Shown here piece after piece: positions 8,638 through 17,862 of a stretch of 64,000 nt of DNA (within the stretch, counting starts at the first letter, position 1; every line of letters begins with the position of its first letter). The stretch spans positions 186,001 through 250,000 of the forward strand of contig JAUMVK010000001.1 of the NCBI GenBank assembly GCA_030530205.1, written 5' to 3'. Under the pieces are notes generated by a model. It was not told the origin of the DNA, did no database searches, and was given only the letters and a program-made list of their open reading frames with translations. The stretch is from RGIG3701 sp030530205. GTDB lineage: Bacteria; Planctomycetota; Planctomycetia; Pirellulales; Thermoguttaceae. A program made the translations under genes and the position numbers.

Positions 8638-9693
8638 TTACTGAACCGAGGCGCCACTGGCCGCTGAGCCGGACGCGCGCATTCCTTTGCAGTGGTGAAC
8701 CTCCGGGTCAACGGAGTAGCTCAGGCGCTGGATCGAGCCGTCGCACATCGCCATGCCGCAGGCGCCGGCGTGGGCGCTCCCGAACATGAACCGCCCGCCG
8801 ATGTACCCTTCGCGGTCCTGGTACGGAAGGCATTTGGTTCCGGACGTGGGGGTGAACGTCGTGCCGTTCAGCTCGCCGCAGTAGGTCGAACGGATCACGT
8901 CGTGGTCCGCGCCGCAGTAGTGACTGTAATCGTCGCCGCCGGAACGGTTCGAGCCGCTGTAGTACATGCTCTCGTAGCAGGCCGGCACGATGAACCGCTC
9001 GCCGACCAGGTACGTGTTGGAGGTCCCGTCGCGCACATCGCCGACCGTCGTTTTGGAGTAAAGGTAAATCGTCCCCGTGTGCTTGGTCCCGAGCTGGGGC
9101 CAGCTTTTGGTGGAGCGGTACTTCGCGATGGTCGCGGCATCGGGGCCGGCGTAGGAATAAACCGAGCCTTTTCCGTCGAGGTACGTGCCGTAGCACGCGG
9201 CGTAATCGCTCTTGGTGCTCATCGACGGCTGCGTCCCGTTATAAAGCCCCTGCTGCAAGGTTTCGTAGAGTTTGCACGGCCGGCGGGACGGGCAGTGAAA
9301 AACCGCCAGAGGCGTGCTCATGACCGTCGCGGCGCCGGTCTTTTGAGTCGCGGAGGGGGATTCCGGCACGGCCCCGTCTGCAGGGAGCTGGAACAGCGCG
9401 TTCTGCTCAAGCATCGGGAGGATCGCGTAGCACCAGGAGCCGGACTGGGTGTAACCGAATCCGCCCTCCGGGTCGCCCATCCAGTTATAGCCGTAACCAC
9501 CGGACGGGTACGCACGCGAGGCGCTTTCCACGTTCAGCATCGCAAGCGCCAGGTTTCGCAGATTATTGCCGCACTGCATGACCCGTGCCGCCTCACGCGC
9601 CTGCTGGACCGCCGGCAGGAGAAGCCCGACCAGCATCCCAATGATGGCGATGACGACCAGAAGCTCAACGAGCGTAAAAGCGGAACGACGCAT
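8638..9693 (-). CDS. DUF1559 prepilin-like protein (planctomycete secreted family)
   Basis: This 351-residue protein opens with MRRSAFTLVELLVVIAIIGM, a type IV prepilin (PilD-type) leader and hydrophobic helix. LLPAVQQAREAARVMQC and a DUF1559 body follow, with CPSRRP and the family's C-terminal H-x-G/DG segment (SAHAGACGMAMCDGSIQRLSYSVD). The ATG at 9693 has an AGGAGG site 7 nt upstream, which overrules a longer in-frame start. DUF1559 genes are expanded in planctomycetes, probably as major/minor pseudopilins or fibre proteins, but their role is not established. This is one of five prepilin-like genes in the window. It lies 31 nt downstream of the polyferredoxin gene, so it may share that transcript. 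Confidence 0.9.
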   Translation of the reverse strand: MRRSAFTLVELLVVIAIIGMLVGLLLPAVQQAREAARVMQCGNNLRNLALAMLNVESASRAYPSGGYGYNWMGDPEGGFGYTQSGSWCYAILPMLEQNALFQLPADGAVPESPSATQKTGAATVMSTPLAVFHCPSRRPCKLYETLQQGLYNGTQPSMSTKSDYAACYGTYLDGKGSVYSYAGPDAATIAKYRSTKSWPQLGTKHTGTIYLYSKTTVGDVRDGTSNTYLVGERFIVPACYESMYYSGSNRSGGDDYSHYCGADHDVIRSTYCGELNGTTFTPTSGTKCLPYQDREGYIGGRFMFGSAHAGACGMAMCDGSIQRLSYSVDPEVHHCKGMRASGSAASGASVQ

Positions 9694-9724
9694 TTTTTCC
9701 TCCTGGGTCGAACTAAAATGGAAA

Positions 9725-11557
9725 TCAATCAAAAAGCCAATCTTCAACGTCTTCGGTTTTCTCTTTGACTTCTTCCTCGCTCATTGCGTCGGCGTCTTTA
9801 AATTCATCACGCAGACCCTGGCGCTCGCAGCCTTCGACGTAGATCGCCTTGTACGGCCGCGCGGGGCAAATCGACTCGCAGCCGCCGCAGCCGATGCAGA
9901 TCGATTCGTCCACGTGTGGGATGGTCAGGCCCTTTTCCGGGTCGCCGTACGGAACCATCGAGACCGCCTTGGTCGGGCAGTGCTCGTCGCATGCGCCGCA
10001 GAAAGTTCCGTCCACGGCCACCACGCAGTTTTCCTGGACGAAACGCACGCGGCCCATCTGAACGCGGTTTTTGAAGTAGCGCATTTGCTCCGCGGGAGTT
10101 TTTCCCGGGTCTGGACGTTTTACCGTTTCCTCACGCGAAATTTCGCCTTTGGCTTCATTACCGCCTTCCGTTTTACGCGTAATTTCGCCTTTGGCTTCAT
10201 TACCGCCTTTCATCTTGCGGGCCATGTGCAGAATATTGATCGCGCCGTTCGGGCAGACTTCCGAACAGACCGTGCAGTCGTAATTGCAGAAACTGTTCGT
10301 GAAGTCCATGACCGGGGCGAACATTCCCTTCACGCCGTACTCGAGGAAGGCCGGCTTGAGTACGTGCTGCGGGCATTTCGCGACGCAGAGATGGCACGCG
10401 GTGCAGTGGTGAAGCAGGTGCCCCACACTTCCCGCTCCCGGAGGAGCCACGGGATTCTGACGCGCCCAGGCGTGCTGGCCCGTTTTGTATACTTTGTCGG
10501 GCTGGGGCTTCACCATGACCGTGTTGGCGACCACGGCCGCGGTTCCGGCCACGACCGGCACGCTCGCCGCCATCGATGCCGTTGTGATGAGGAAATCGCG
10601 GCGGGCCTGGGCTTTTTCAGCGTCCGATTTATGCGTAATTTCGCCTTCTGTTTTACGCGTAATTCCGCCTTCGGCTCCATTACCGCCTTTCATGGCAGGC
10701 AGAAGGCCACCGATCGAGTAGGTCAGCGCGTCGAATTTACACGAGCCGAGGCAGTTGAAGCAGTCCACGCAGCGCGAAGCGTCCACGGCTTTCCCTTTGG
10801 AATCGAGGCAGGACGATTTGCACTTTTTCGCGCACATGCCACAGCTCTTGCATTTCGACGCGTCGATGCGGATACGGAAGATGGAAAAACGGCTCAAAAG
10901 GCCCAAAATCGTGCCGACCGGGCAAATCGTATTGCACCACGTGCGGCCGGACCGCCACGCCAGGATCCCGATCACCGCGAGTGAACCGAACGCAAGGCAG
11001 AAACTCCCGACCGAAAGCATAACGTGTGAGTAAGCGATGTGGGCAAAAGAGAGGCTCCCTTCGGAAACAAGGCACGTATTATTGATCAGAACGTAAAACG
11101 GGCGAAACACACCATTCGCGATGCGCCCGAAAATCGAGTATGGCTCGATCACGTAGAGCAGAAAACCCAGCCCCACAAAACCGGCGCCAAACGCAACCAG
11201 AACCCCAGCCCAGCGTAAAAGTGGAAGCGGTTTTTTGTAACGGTACGTTTTCCCGCCAGGCATTCTTTTGGAAATCCAGGCAATGACATCCTGCAAAATC
11301 CCAAGCGGACAAATGACCGAGCAGTACAGACGCCCGAAAAGGAATGTACAGATCAATATCGTAAGCACGATCCAGTGTGCGTGATGAAGAAGCGCAGGGA
11401 AAAACTGTATCTTTTCGAGCCAGCTTCCGTCACTGGCGTTCAGATTTCCCGGGTTCTGAACGGTCCCGAGAAACGCCTGCGTCCAGTCGAAGAAAAAGAG
11501 CGTAACCGCCGCGAACATAACCACGGCAAACAGGATTCGGAGGGTTTTAAGTATCAT
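9725..11557 (-). CDS. NapH/NapG-like membrane polyferredoxin fusion (4Fe-4S)
   Basis: This 610-residue protein seems to fuse two redox modules. Residues 1-285 resemble NapH/YccM: several TM helices, two CxxxCP motifs at membrane edges (YCSVICP at 79-84, WCNTICP at 208-213) and two Cys clusters (236-250, 263-273). Residues 319-610 resemble a NapG-type ferredoxin: a Tat-like RRDFLITTASMAAS, then further clusters around 385-395, 424-435, 511-527 and 554-564. It probably passes electrons between quinol and a periplasmic acceptor. A repeated linker (MKGGNxAxGxITRKTEG) occurs at 289-305 and 449-465. AGGA lies 6 nt before the ATG, and dxs ends upstream 57 nt away. The electron partner is unknown. 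Confidence 0.82.
   Translation of the reverse strand: MILKTLRILFAVVMFAAVTLFFFDWTQAFLGTVQNPGNLNASDGSWLEKIQFFPALLHHAHWIVLTILICTFLFGRLYCSVICPLGILQDVIAWISKRMPGGKTYRYKKPLPLLRWAGVLVAFGAGFVGLGFLLYVIEPYSIFGRIANGVFRPFYVLINNTCLVSEGSLSFAHIAYSHVMLSVGSFCLAFGSLAVIGILAWRSGRTWCNTICPVGTILGLLSRFSIFRIRIDASKCKSCGMCAKKCKSSCLDSKGKAVDASRCVDCFNCLGSCKFDALTYSIGGLLPAMKGGNGAEGGITRKTEGEITHKSDAEKAQARRDFLITTASMAASVPVVAGTAAVVANTVMVKPQPDKVYKTGQHAWARQNPVAPPGAGSVGHLLHHCTACHLCVAKCPQHVLKPAFLEYGVKGMFAPVMDFTNSFCNYDCTVCSEVCPNGAINILHMARKMKGGNEAKGEITRKTEGGNEAKGEISREETVKRPDPGKTPAEQMRYFKNRVQMGRVRFVQENCVVAVDGTFCGACDEHCPTKAVSMVPYGDPEKGLTIPHVDESICIGCGGCESICPARPYKAIYVEGCERQGLRDEFKDADAMSEEEVKEKTEDVEDWLFD
10136..10213 (-). repeat. In-frame coding minisatellite, site 2 in the polyferredoxin gene
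   Basis: The DNA encodes MKGGNEAKGEITRKTEG and then GGNEAKGEIS, i.e. a unit of about 42 bp (14 residues) nearly twice. The same unit appears about 420 bp away in the same gene (10634-10693). It sits between two Fe-S modules. Confidence 0.75.
10634..10693 (-). repeat. In-frame coding minisatellite, site 1 in the polyferredoxin gene
   Basis: This stretch encodes MKGGNGAEGGITRKTEGEIT, close at DNA and protein level to the repeat at 10136-10213. It lies exactly at the junction between the NapH-like membrane half and the Tat-like start of the NapG-like half. Confidence 0.75.
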
Positions 11558-11614
11558 TCTGGGTCCTTTGACTCTCTGAAAGTTAAGAAAATTTGGGGCT
11601 TCCCGGAAGAAATT

Positions 11615-13537
11615 CTACCGGGAGAGTTTCCTGATGGCGGCCATAATACCGTTAGCGTCCAACCCGGTCTCGGCGAGCTGTTCCGTCCGTGTCGCGTGCA
11701 GGATGAAACGATCCGGAATGCCCAGGCGGACGATCTGCGGCGTGGTGGCCCAGTCCTCCGGGTGAAGGTCCTGCGCGTCGTTCACCATTTCCAAAACCGC
11801 GGAGCCGGCGCCGCCGATTCTGCTTCCTTCCTCCACCGTGAGCGTCCACGCGCTTTGGCGGATGAGCGGGAGAAGCGTTTCTTCGTCCAGCGGCTTGATG
11901 AAGCGCAAATTTACGACCGTGATGGATCGGTCCCCAAGCTGGCGCACGGCCTCAAGTGCTTCCGCCGCCTGAACGCCCGTCGCGAGGATCAGCCCGCCGC
12001 CGGGGGTTCCCGCCTGCAGGATCTCGCACTTGCCCAACCGGACCGGCTGACGTTCCACGCCGGTGATTTTCGGGGCCTGGGTCTTGGAGTAGCGGATCGT
12101 GACCGGGCCGGAGTGGGTGACCGCCAGTTCAAGTAGTCCATTCAGGTCGTACTCGTCGCACGGAGCGGTGATCGTCAGGTTCGGGAAGATGCGCAGGTAC
12201 GCCAGATCGTACGCGCCATGGTGCGTCGGACCGTCCGCGCCGACCAGCCCCGCCCGGTCCATCAGGAGCGTCACGGGTAAATTCTGGAGGGAAACTTCCT
12301 GGAAAATGTGATCAAACGCCCGCTGCATGAACGTGCTGTAAATGTCCACAATGGGGCGCAGACCTGCCTTGGCTATTCCCGAAGCAAGGACAACAGCGTG
12401 CGACTCGCAGATCCCCACGTCGAAGAAACGATCCGGGAATTCCTTCCGGATCAGTTCCAGCCTGTTCCCCTGACACATCGCGGCCGTAATGACAACAACC
12501 TGCGGGTCGCGCTCCATCAGCTCGCGGATTTTTTGACTGGCAAGTATCGTGTAGGAGTGGTCCGGCTTCGTTTCGCACTCAGGAAGCGTCACCCCCTGAA
12601 CCATCGCGGGATTTGGAGCGTGATAGCTGGCCGGATCCTCCTCGGCGGGCGTGAACCCGTGCCCTTTTTGCGTCAAAACATGGAGAAGAACAGGACACTT
12701 AAACTGGCGTGCCATGCGCAGAAACTTTTGCAGCTGACGAATGTCATGCCCGTCCACGGGGCCGATGTAGCGGATACCCAGTTCCTCAAAAAGCATCCCG
12801 CCGGAGACGCAGGCCTTAAACGCCATTTTCAGGTCATGAAACTTACTGCGGATCCCTTTTCCAACGATCGGAATGTTTTGAACCATTTGCTTCAGATCCG
12901 CCTTCATCTCCGTGTAGAACGGATTCATGCGCAGGGAATCGAGGTATTGGCCAAAACTTCCGACACGAGGGCAGATCGCCATTTTATTGTCGTTCAGGAT
13001 CACGGTGATGTTCTTGCGCAGCTCGCCGAGGTGGTTCAGCCCCTCAAAAACGACCCCGCTTGTGAAAGACCCGTCCCCAATGACCGCTACAACGTGTCTC
13101 TGTGGCTCGTCGTTTTTCGCTTCCTCGATCGATCGAAGAAGATCATCTCCACAGCGCAGACCGAGAGCGGAAGAAATGCTGCATCCGGCGTGGCCCGTCA
13201 TGAAAAGGTCGTAAATGCTTTCTTCCGGATTAGGATACCCCATCAGACCGCCGCGGGTACGGATCGTGGAAAATTGCGGGAAACGCCCTGTCACCAGTTT
13301 GTGCGGGTACGTCTGGTGCCCCACGTCCCAAACAAGCCGGTCGTAGGAAAAATCAAAAACGGAATGAAGCGCGAGAGTAAGTTCGACCACGCCCAAATTG
13401 GACGCGAAATGGGCAGACCGCTGCGCGACGACCGAACAGATCGCCTGACGTATCTCAGCCGCGAGCTGATTCAGTTCCGGAACGGAAAGCCCCTTCAGGT
13501 CTTGAGGAGATTGTATGTTGGGAAGTAATGGAGGCAT
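11615..13537 (-). CDS. dxs: 1-deoxy-D-xylulose-5-phosphate synthase
   Basis: This thiamine-diphosphate enzyme condenses pyruvate with glyceraldehyde-3-phosphate in the first step of the MEP isoprenoid pathway. The 640 residues match the family length. Visible marks are WDVGHQTYPHKL (70-81), the ThDP/Mg motif GDGSFTSG (154-161) ending in NDN (182-184), the pyrimidine-binding domain with DIYSTFMQRAFDH and DRAGLVGADGPTHHG, and a transketolase C-terminal domain with EEGSRIGGAGSAV. It is 99 nt downstream of ftsH in the same direction and may share its promoter. The short gap holds a GGGCCG/CGGCCC hairpin (about 13590-13615). Nothing is odd in the active site. Confidence 0.95.
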   Translation of the reverse strand: MPPLLPNIQSPQDLKGLSVPELNQLAAEIRQAICSVVAQRSAHFASNLGVVELTLALHSVFDFSYDRLVWDVGHQTYPHKLVTGRFPQFSTIRTRGGLMGYPNPEESIYDLFMTGHAGCSISSALGLRCGDDLLRSIEEAKNDEPQRHVVAVIGDGSFTSGVVFEGLNHLGELRKNITVILNDNKMAICPRVGSFGQYLDSLRMNPFYTEMKADLKQMVQNIPIVGKGIRSKFHDLKMAFKACVSGGMLFEELGIRYIGPVDGHDIRQLQKFLRMARQFKCPVLLHVLTQKGHGFTPAEEDPASYHAPNPAMVQGVTLPECETKPDHSYTILASQKIRELMERDPQVVVITAAMCQGNRLELIRKEFPDRFFDVGICESHAVVLASGIAKAGLRPIVDIYSTFMQRAFDHIFQEVSLQNLPVTLLMDRAGLVGADGPTHHGAYDLAYLRIFPNLTITAPCDEYDLNGLLELAVTHSGPVTIRYSKTQAPKITGVERQPVRLGKCEILQAGTPGGGLILATGVQAAEALEAVRQLGDRSITVVNLRFIKPLDEETLLPLIRQSAWTLTVEEGSRIGGAGSAVLEMVNDAQDLHPEDWATTPQIVRLGIPDRFILHATRTEQLAETGLDANGIMAAIRKLSR

Positions 13538-13636
13538 GATGAGGAAAAAGGTTAATTACAGGACGGGAGCCGCAGGCCCTCCGGATTTTCCGGGCCGACG
13601 AGGAAATCGGCCCTAAAATCATCCAGTCCTCCGGAT

Positions 13637-15907
13637 TCACTTCTTCTTTCTGTAGGCCGGGGGACCGAGGATCTCCTCGATTTGTTCCTCGTCCAGTTCC
13701 TCACGGATGATCAACGCCTGAGCCAATGCGTCGAGCATATTGCGATTTTCACCGAGAAGGGCTTCCACCTGCTGCGAAGTATCGTTCAGGATCCGCATGA
13801 TCTCCTCGTCAATGATCTGGGCGGTTTTGTCGCTGAAATTGCGCTGCTGGGACATTTCCTTCCCAAGGAACGGATGCTCACCGCCCGTGATGAAGGCCGC
13901 GGGGCCAATACGCTGGCTCATACCCCAGGCGGAGACCATTTTTTGGACGATTTCCGTCGCGCGTTCCAGGTCGTTTGCAGCGCCGGCGTTCAATTCGTTG
14001 AAGACGAGTTTTTCCGCTTCACGCCCACCAAGCATCATCTTCAGTTTGGCGTGGATCTCACGCTGGGAATGCATCAGCCGGTCTTCTTCCGGGACGCTCC
14101 ACGTGACGCCGAGCGCACGGCCGCGTGGGATCACCGAGACTTTGCTCACGCGGTCACATTCCGGTGTAAGCCACGCGACCAGAGTGTGACCCGCTTCGTG
14201 ATAGGCGGTTTTTTCTTTTTCCTCGTCGCTGATAATTTCTTCGCGCTTCGCACCCATGAGGACTTTATCGATCGCGTAGTAGAAATCATTCATACCCACA
14301 TTTTCACGATCATACCGGCACGCCCAAAGTGCCGCTTCATTCACGATGTTGCGAATGTCCGCACCCGTCAGACCGGTCGTCATGGCGGCCAGACGCTCAA
14401 AATCCACATTGTCGTTGAGCGGGACTTTCCGCGTGTGGACCTTGAAAAGCTGAATGCGGTCTTTGTGGACCGGGCGGTCCACCGTGACGTGACGGTCGAA
14501 ACGACCGGGACGCAGAAGCGCCGGGTCCAGAACGTCCGGCCTGTTGGTGGCAGCAATCACGATCACCACATCAGTCGTGGCGAAACCATCCATTTCGCTC
14601 AAAATTTGGTTGAGGGTCTGTTCGCGCTCGTCGTTACCGCCGCCCAGACCGGTTCCGCGCTGACGGCCAACCGCGTCGATTTCGTCGATAAACAGGATCG
14701 CAGGGGCGTTGGAGCGTGCCACGTCGAACATGTCGCGGACCCGGCTCGCACCGACGCCGACGAACATCTGGATGAACTCGGAAGCGTTGATGGAGTAAAA
14801 CGGGACTCCCGCCTCACCTGCAATGGCTCGGGCCAACAGGGTTTTACCGGTTCCGGGAGGGCCAAACATCAAAACGCCCTTGGGGATCCGTGCGCCGAGA
14901 CGCTCGAATTTTTCTGGATTCTTCAGGAAGTCCACAATTTCAGAAAGGTCTTCCTTCACGGATTTCAAACCGGCCACGTCGGCGAACGTAACAGCATCTT
15001 CGCCTCCCTGGAAACGTTTGGCGGGGCTTTTGCTGAAACCAAACATGGGGCCACCACCAAGCTGGTCGCGTGTGCGGCGGAACTGCAGCCAGATGCTTCC
15101 CACCAGAATGACCGTCACGATGATCGAGATAAGCATCATGTACCCGACCGCGTCGAGTGATTCCTTGACGTTATATTTATCACCGACCTTTTCACGAATT
15201 TTTTTGTCCAGCTCCCCGCCAGCCTCGAGGACCGACGGAAGGGTGGTCGTGAATTTCTTCGGGAGACGTGTTTTTTTGCCGGTTCCGGACTTGGCGTTTG
15301 GTTTAGCTTCGGTTTCCGGTTTAGCTTCAGCTTCCGTTTTTGCCTCAGTATCCGATTTGGCTTCGGTTTCCGATTTGGCCTCAGTTTCAGGTTGGTCCTC
15401 TGTTTTCACATCGGAATTTTCAGCTTGCTCCGGTTTCGTTTTGTCTTCAGCGTCCACGGAGTCTTTTTTTTCTGAATCAGATGAAGAAACTTTGGAAAGC
15501 GTGAGGTTTTCCGGCGCGAAAGGCGGATCGACAAATTCGCCCGAGACTTTGTTTGCGTCGATGGTAACTTTGGCGATGTTCCCTGCATCAAGCTGTTCGA
15601 GGAAAAAACCGTAATTGATTTGAGCGGATCTGGAAGAATTTCCCATGAAATACCACGCTAAAGCCGCCACCACACCAATGATGAGCAGCATGATCAACGT
15701 ATTGGACTGTGGAGATTCTTCCGAGCCGGGCTTTTCTGAATCCGGCAGTCCGTCACGTACATCATAAACAGGTTTCTTTGAGGAGGTTTCCTCCGTTCCT
15801 TCGTTCTTTTCCTCTTTCGGTTCAGGTTGATTTTCCAAATCGTTCTGAGGAATTTCATTCTGAGGAGTGGGTTCGTCCTGGATTTTATTTTTTTCTGGTT
15901 CGGTCAT
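13637..15907 (-). CDS. ftsH: ATP-dependent zinc metalloprotease FtsH with acidic extension and charged insertion
   Basis: This membrane AAA+ protease degrades misassembled membrane proteins and regulators. It has 756 residues against about 640-650 for typical FtsH. It begins with an acidic cytoplasmic extension (1-68), then TM1 (about 69-89), a periplasmic domain and TM2 (about 254-277). The AAA module has Walker A GPPGTGKT (349-356), pore loop MFVG (381-384), Walker B ILFIDEID and the second region of homology RPGRFDR. The protease domain has HEAGH (570-574) and the third Zn ligand Asp near 646. The extra length comes from the extension and a Glu/Lys/Ala/Thr tract (about 150-212) inserted in the periplasmic domain. 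A good promoter lies at 15994-16022. Confidence 0.95.
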   Translation of the reverse strand: MTEPEKNKIQDEPTPQNEIPQNDLENQPEPKEEKNEGTEETSSKKPVYDVRDGLPDSEKPGSEESPQSNTLIMLLIIGVVAALAWYFMGNSSRSAQINYGFFLEQLDAGNIAKVTIDANKVSGEFVDPPFAPENLTLSKVSSSDSEKKDSVDAEDKTKPEQAENSDVKTEDQPETEAKSETEAKSDTEAKTEAEAKPETEAKPNAKSGTGKKTRLPKKFTTTLPSVLEAGGELDKKIREKVGDKYNVKESLDAVGYMMLISIIVTVILVGSIWLQFRRTRDQLGGGPMFGFSKSPAKRFQGGEDAVTFADVAGLKSVKEDLSEIVDFLKNPEKFERLGARIPKGVLMFGPPGTGKTLLARAIAGEAGVPFYSINASEFIQMFVGVGASRVRDMFDVARSNAPAILFIDEIDAVGRQRGTGLGGGNDEREQTLNQILSEMDGFATTDVVIVIAATNRPDVLDPALLRPGRFDRHVTVDRPVHKDRIQLFKVHTRKVPLNDNVDFERLAAMTTGLTGADIRNIVNEAALWACRYDRENVGMNDFYYAIDKVLMGAKREEIISDEEKEKTAYHEAGHTLVAWLTPECDRVSKVSVIPRGRALGVTWSVPEEDRLMHSQREIHAKLKMMLGGREAEKLVFNELNAGAANDLERATEIVQKMVSAWGMSQRIGPAAFITGGEHPFLGKEMSQQRNFSDKTAQIIDEEIMRILNDTSQQVEALLGENRNMLDALAQALIIREELDEEQIEEILGPPAYRKKK

Positions 15908-15993
15908 TTCAATTTCAAAAAAAGCATCTAAAAATCAATACAGCGGTAAAAGTCCGCGGTCTGCGCAGTCAATCTATTTTTCTACACTACTTT

Positions 15994-16022
15994 ATTTTAC
16001 CCGATATTTCTATTGTTGTAAA
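15994..16022 (-). promoter_or_regulatory. Sigma-70-like promoter of ftsH
   Basis: Minus-strand TTTACA (16017-16022) and TAAAAT (15994-15999) are spaced by 17 nt, about 85 nt upstream of the ftsH ATG. The divergent ftsH/DUF1549 gap (15908-16219) otherwise holds only a weak plus-strand TATAAT at 16151-16156 that could serve the next gene. Confidence 0.55.
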
Positions 16023-16219
16023 GAGGCGGGACCCTTTAAAAATGGAATATTTCGGAATCTTTTCCAAAAAAAGAGTAGGTTTGAGAAAGTTTTGACGCTA
16101 AAACCCAATAAATCAGAAACAACCCCCCTTCATCTTTAAAAAATTTGCAATATAATTAGGGTTTATGACGTTTAAATAATGAAATCGTTATTTCCACCTT
16201 CCTTTTTACTGAGACTTCC

Positions 16220-17848
16220 ATGAAAAATCTTCCCATAATTGTTGTTTGGCTCTTTTTACTTCCTGCTTTTTTACTCGCTGGAGACACGGAACCAAAAGAA
16301 CCGTTTGAAGTTCAGGACGATTTTAAACCTCTGAACGAAATTGACGGCGCGGTCCTGGCTGACCTCCAGAAGAAAGGTATCCAGCCCGCGTTTTTAAGTT
16401 CTGATCCCGTGTTCCTGCGCCGGGTTTACCTTGACGTTACGGGCAAGATCCCAACCCTTGAAGAAGCCCAGGAGTTTTTGGAAAACCCATCCCCGACGAA
16501 ACGCGTGGAGCTGATCGATCACTTGCTCGATTCACCTCAGTACGCTGACTACTGGACGATGCGCTGGGCGGATTTTTTGCGTGTGAAGGCCGAATTCCCT
16601 ATCAACCTCTGGCCCCACGCCACTGCCGTTTATTTTCGGTGGATCCACGATCAAATGAACCTAAACACGCCGTACGACGTTTTCGCCCGTGACCTGTTGA
16701 TGGGGCAGGGGAGCTGTTTCCGTGCGCCGTGCGCCAATTTTTATCGGGCTGTGGAGCGCAAGGAAGCCGTCGAGCTTGCAGGCGCTGTGGTTCTGACTTT
16801 TCTGGGGGAGCGCACCGATTTATGGCCTGAGGCGAAACGGAACGACGTGACGAAATTCTTCTCCCGCGTCGCGTTCAAAGGCTCGGCCCAGTGGAAAGAG
16901 GAAATCGTTTATTGGGACTCCAAACCGCTTGATTCGTCTGAGGTCGTTTTTCCGGATGGCTCGAAAGAAACGATCCAGCCGAATCAGGACCCACGCGAGG
17001 TTTTCGCCGATTGGCTCGTTAGACCGGAAAATCACGCGTTCAATCAGCAGATAGTGAACCGGCTCTGGTTCTGGCTCACCGGCGTGGGGATCATCGACCC
17101 GCCGGACGATCTTCGTCAGATGTTCGCGGACGCCCAGCCCCCTGCGTACCCGGGAGGTGAAAACCCACCGATCAACGAGGAGCTTCTGAACATTCTGGAA
17201 AAAAAACTTGTGGAAAGCCGCTACGACCTGAAGGCCGTGATGCGGTTCATTCTGAACTCGCGTACCTACCAGCAGTCTTCCATTCCACGCGAAATGGGGC
17301 CTGAAAATACCGAAAAAGCTGTAAAAAATCTGGCGGTTTATCCTGTGAGACGGATTGACGCTGAGGTTCTTCAGGACGTTTTCATCGACCTTTTCAACGC
17401 CAGGATCAAGTATGTCAGCGAGGTCCCGGAGCCGTTTTCTTATGTGCCGGACCGTGTGCGGACGGTTCAGCTTTACGATTCTGGCCTGACGAATCCGTTC
17501 CTTGAGATGTTCGGCCGTTCCACCCGTGACAGTGGGCTGATGGCCGACCGGAACCGAAGCGTGAATGAGGCCCAGCAGATGTACCTCATGAACTCGAACG
17601 AAGTGAACACGTGGATCCACCAGAACGTTCAGACAAAGATCCGCGACCTAAAGAAGATCCAATCCAAAAGACCGGAATCGTTCGAGAAAGGCGCGAGAGC
17701 TCTGGCTGAGAATTTGTGGCTCAAATTTCTTTCCCGCCGCCCGACGGAAGCTGAGACCAGGTCGTTCGTCGAGATGCTCCAAAGCTCCGACGCCGACGAT
17801 GCAGTCTGGTTTTTGGTGAATTCAAGGGAATTTTTGTGTTTGCATTAA
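16220..17848 (+). CDS. DUF1549/DUF1553 domain protein
   Basis: This secreted protein of 542 residues has a signal peptide (MKNLPIIVVWLFLLPAFLLA). The DUF1549 region spans about residues 30-200, with FLRRVYLDVTGKIPTLEEAQEFL and YWTMRWADFLR. The DUF1553 region follows from about 255 to the end, with DWLVRPENHAFNQQIVNRLWFWLTGVGI and YPVRRIDAEVLQD. These domains are a planctomycete hallmark, nearly always beside DUF1501 genes; their biochemical function is unknown, though links to polymer degradation or surface assembly have been suggested. It is shorter than most relatives and lacks the cytochrome c (PSCyt1) module often found at the N-terminus. The DUF1501 gene follows after 14 nt. Confidence 0.88.
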   Translation: MKNLPIIVVWLFLLPAFLLAGDTEPKEPFEVQDDFKPLNEIDGAVLADLQKKGIQPAFLSSDPVFLRRVYLDVTGKIPTLEEAQEFLENPSPTKRVELIDHLLDSPQYADYWTMRWADFLRVKAEFPINLWPHATAVYFRWIHDQMNLNTPYDVFARDLLMGQGSCFRAPCANFYRAVERKEAVELAGAVVLTFLGERTDLWPEAKRNDVTKFFSRVAFKGSAQWKEEIVYWDSKPLDSSEVVFPDGSKETIQPNQDPREVFADWLVRPENHAFNQQIVNRLWFWLTGVGIIDPPDDLRQMFADAQPPAYPGGENPPINEELLNILEKKLVESRYDLKAVMRFILNSRTYQQSSIPREMGPENTEKAVKNLAVYPVRRIDAEVLQDVFIDLFNARIKYVSEVPEPFSYVPDRVRTVQLYDSGLTNPFLEMFGRSTRDSGLMADRNRSVNEAQQMYLMNSNEVNTWIHQNVQTKIRDLKKIQSKRPESFEKGARALAENLWLKFLSRRPTEAETRSFVEMLQSSDADDAVWFLVNSREFLCLH

Positions 17849-17862
17849 AAAGGAGTCCGAAA

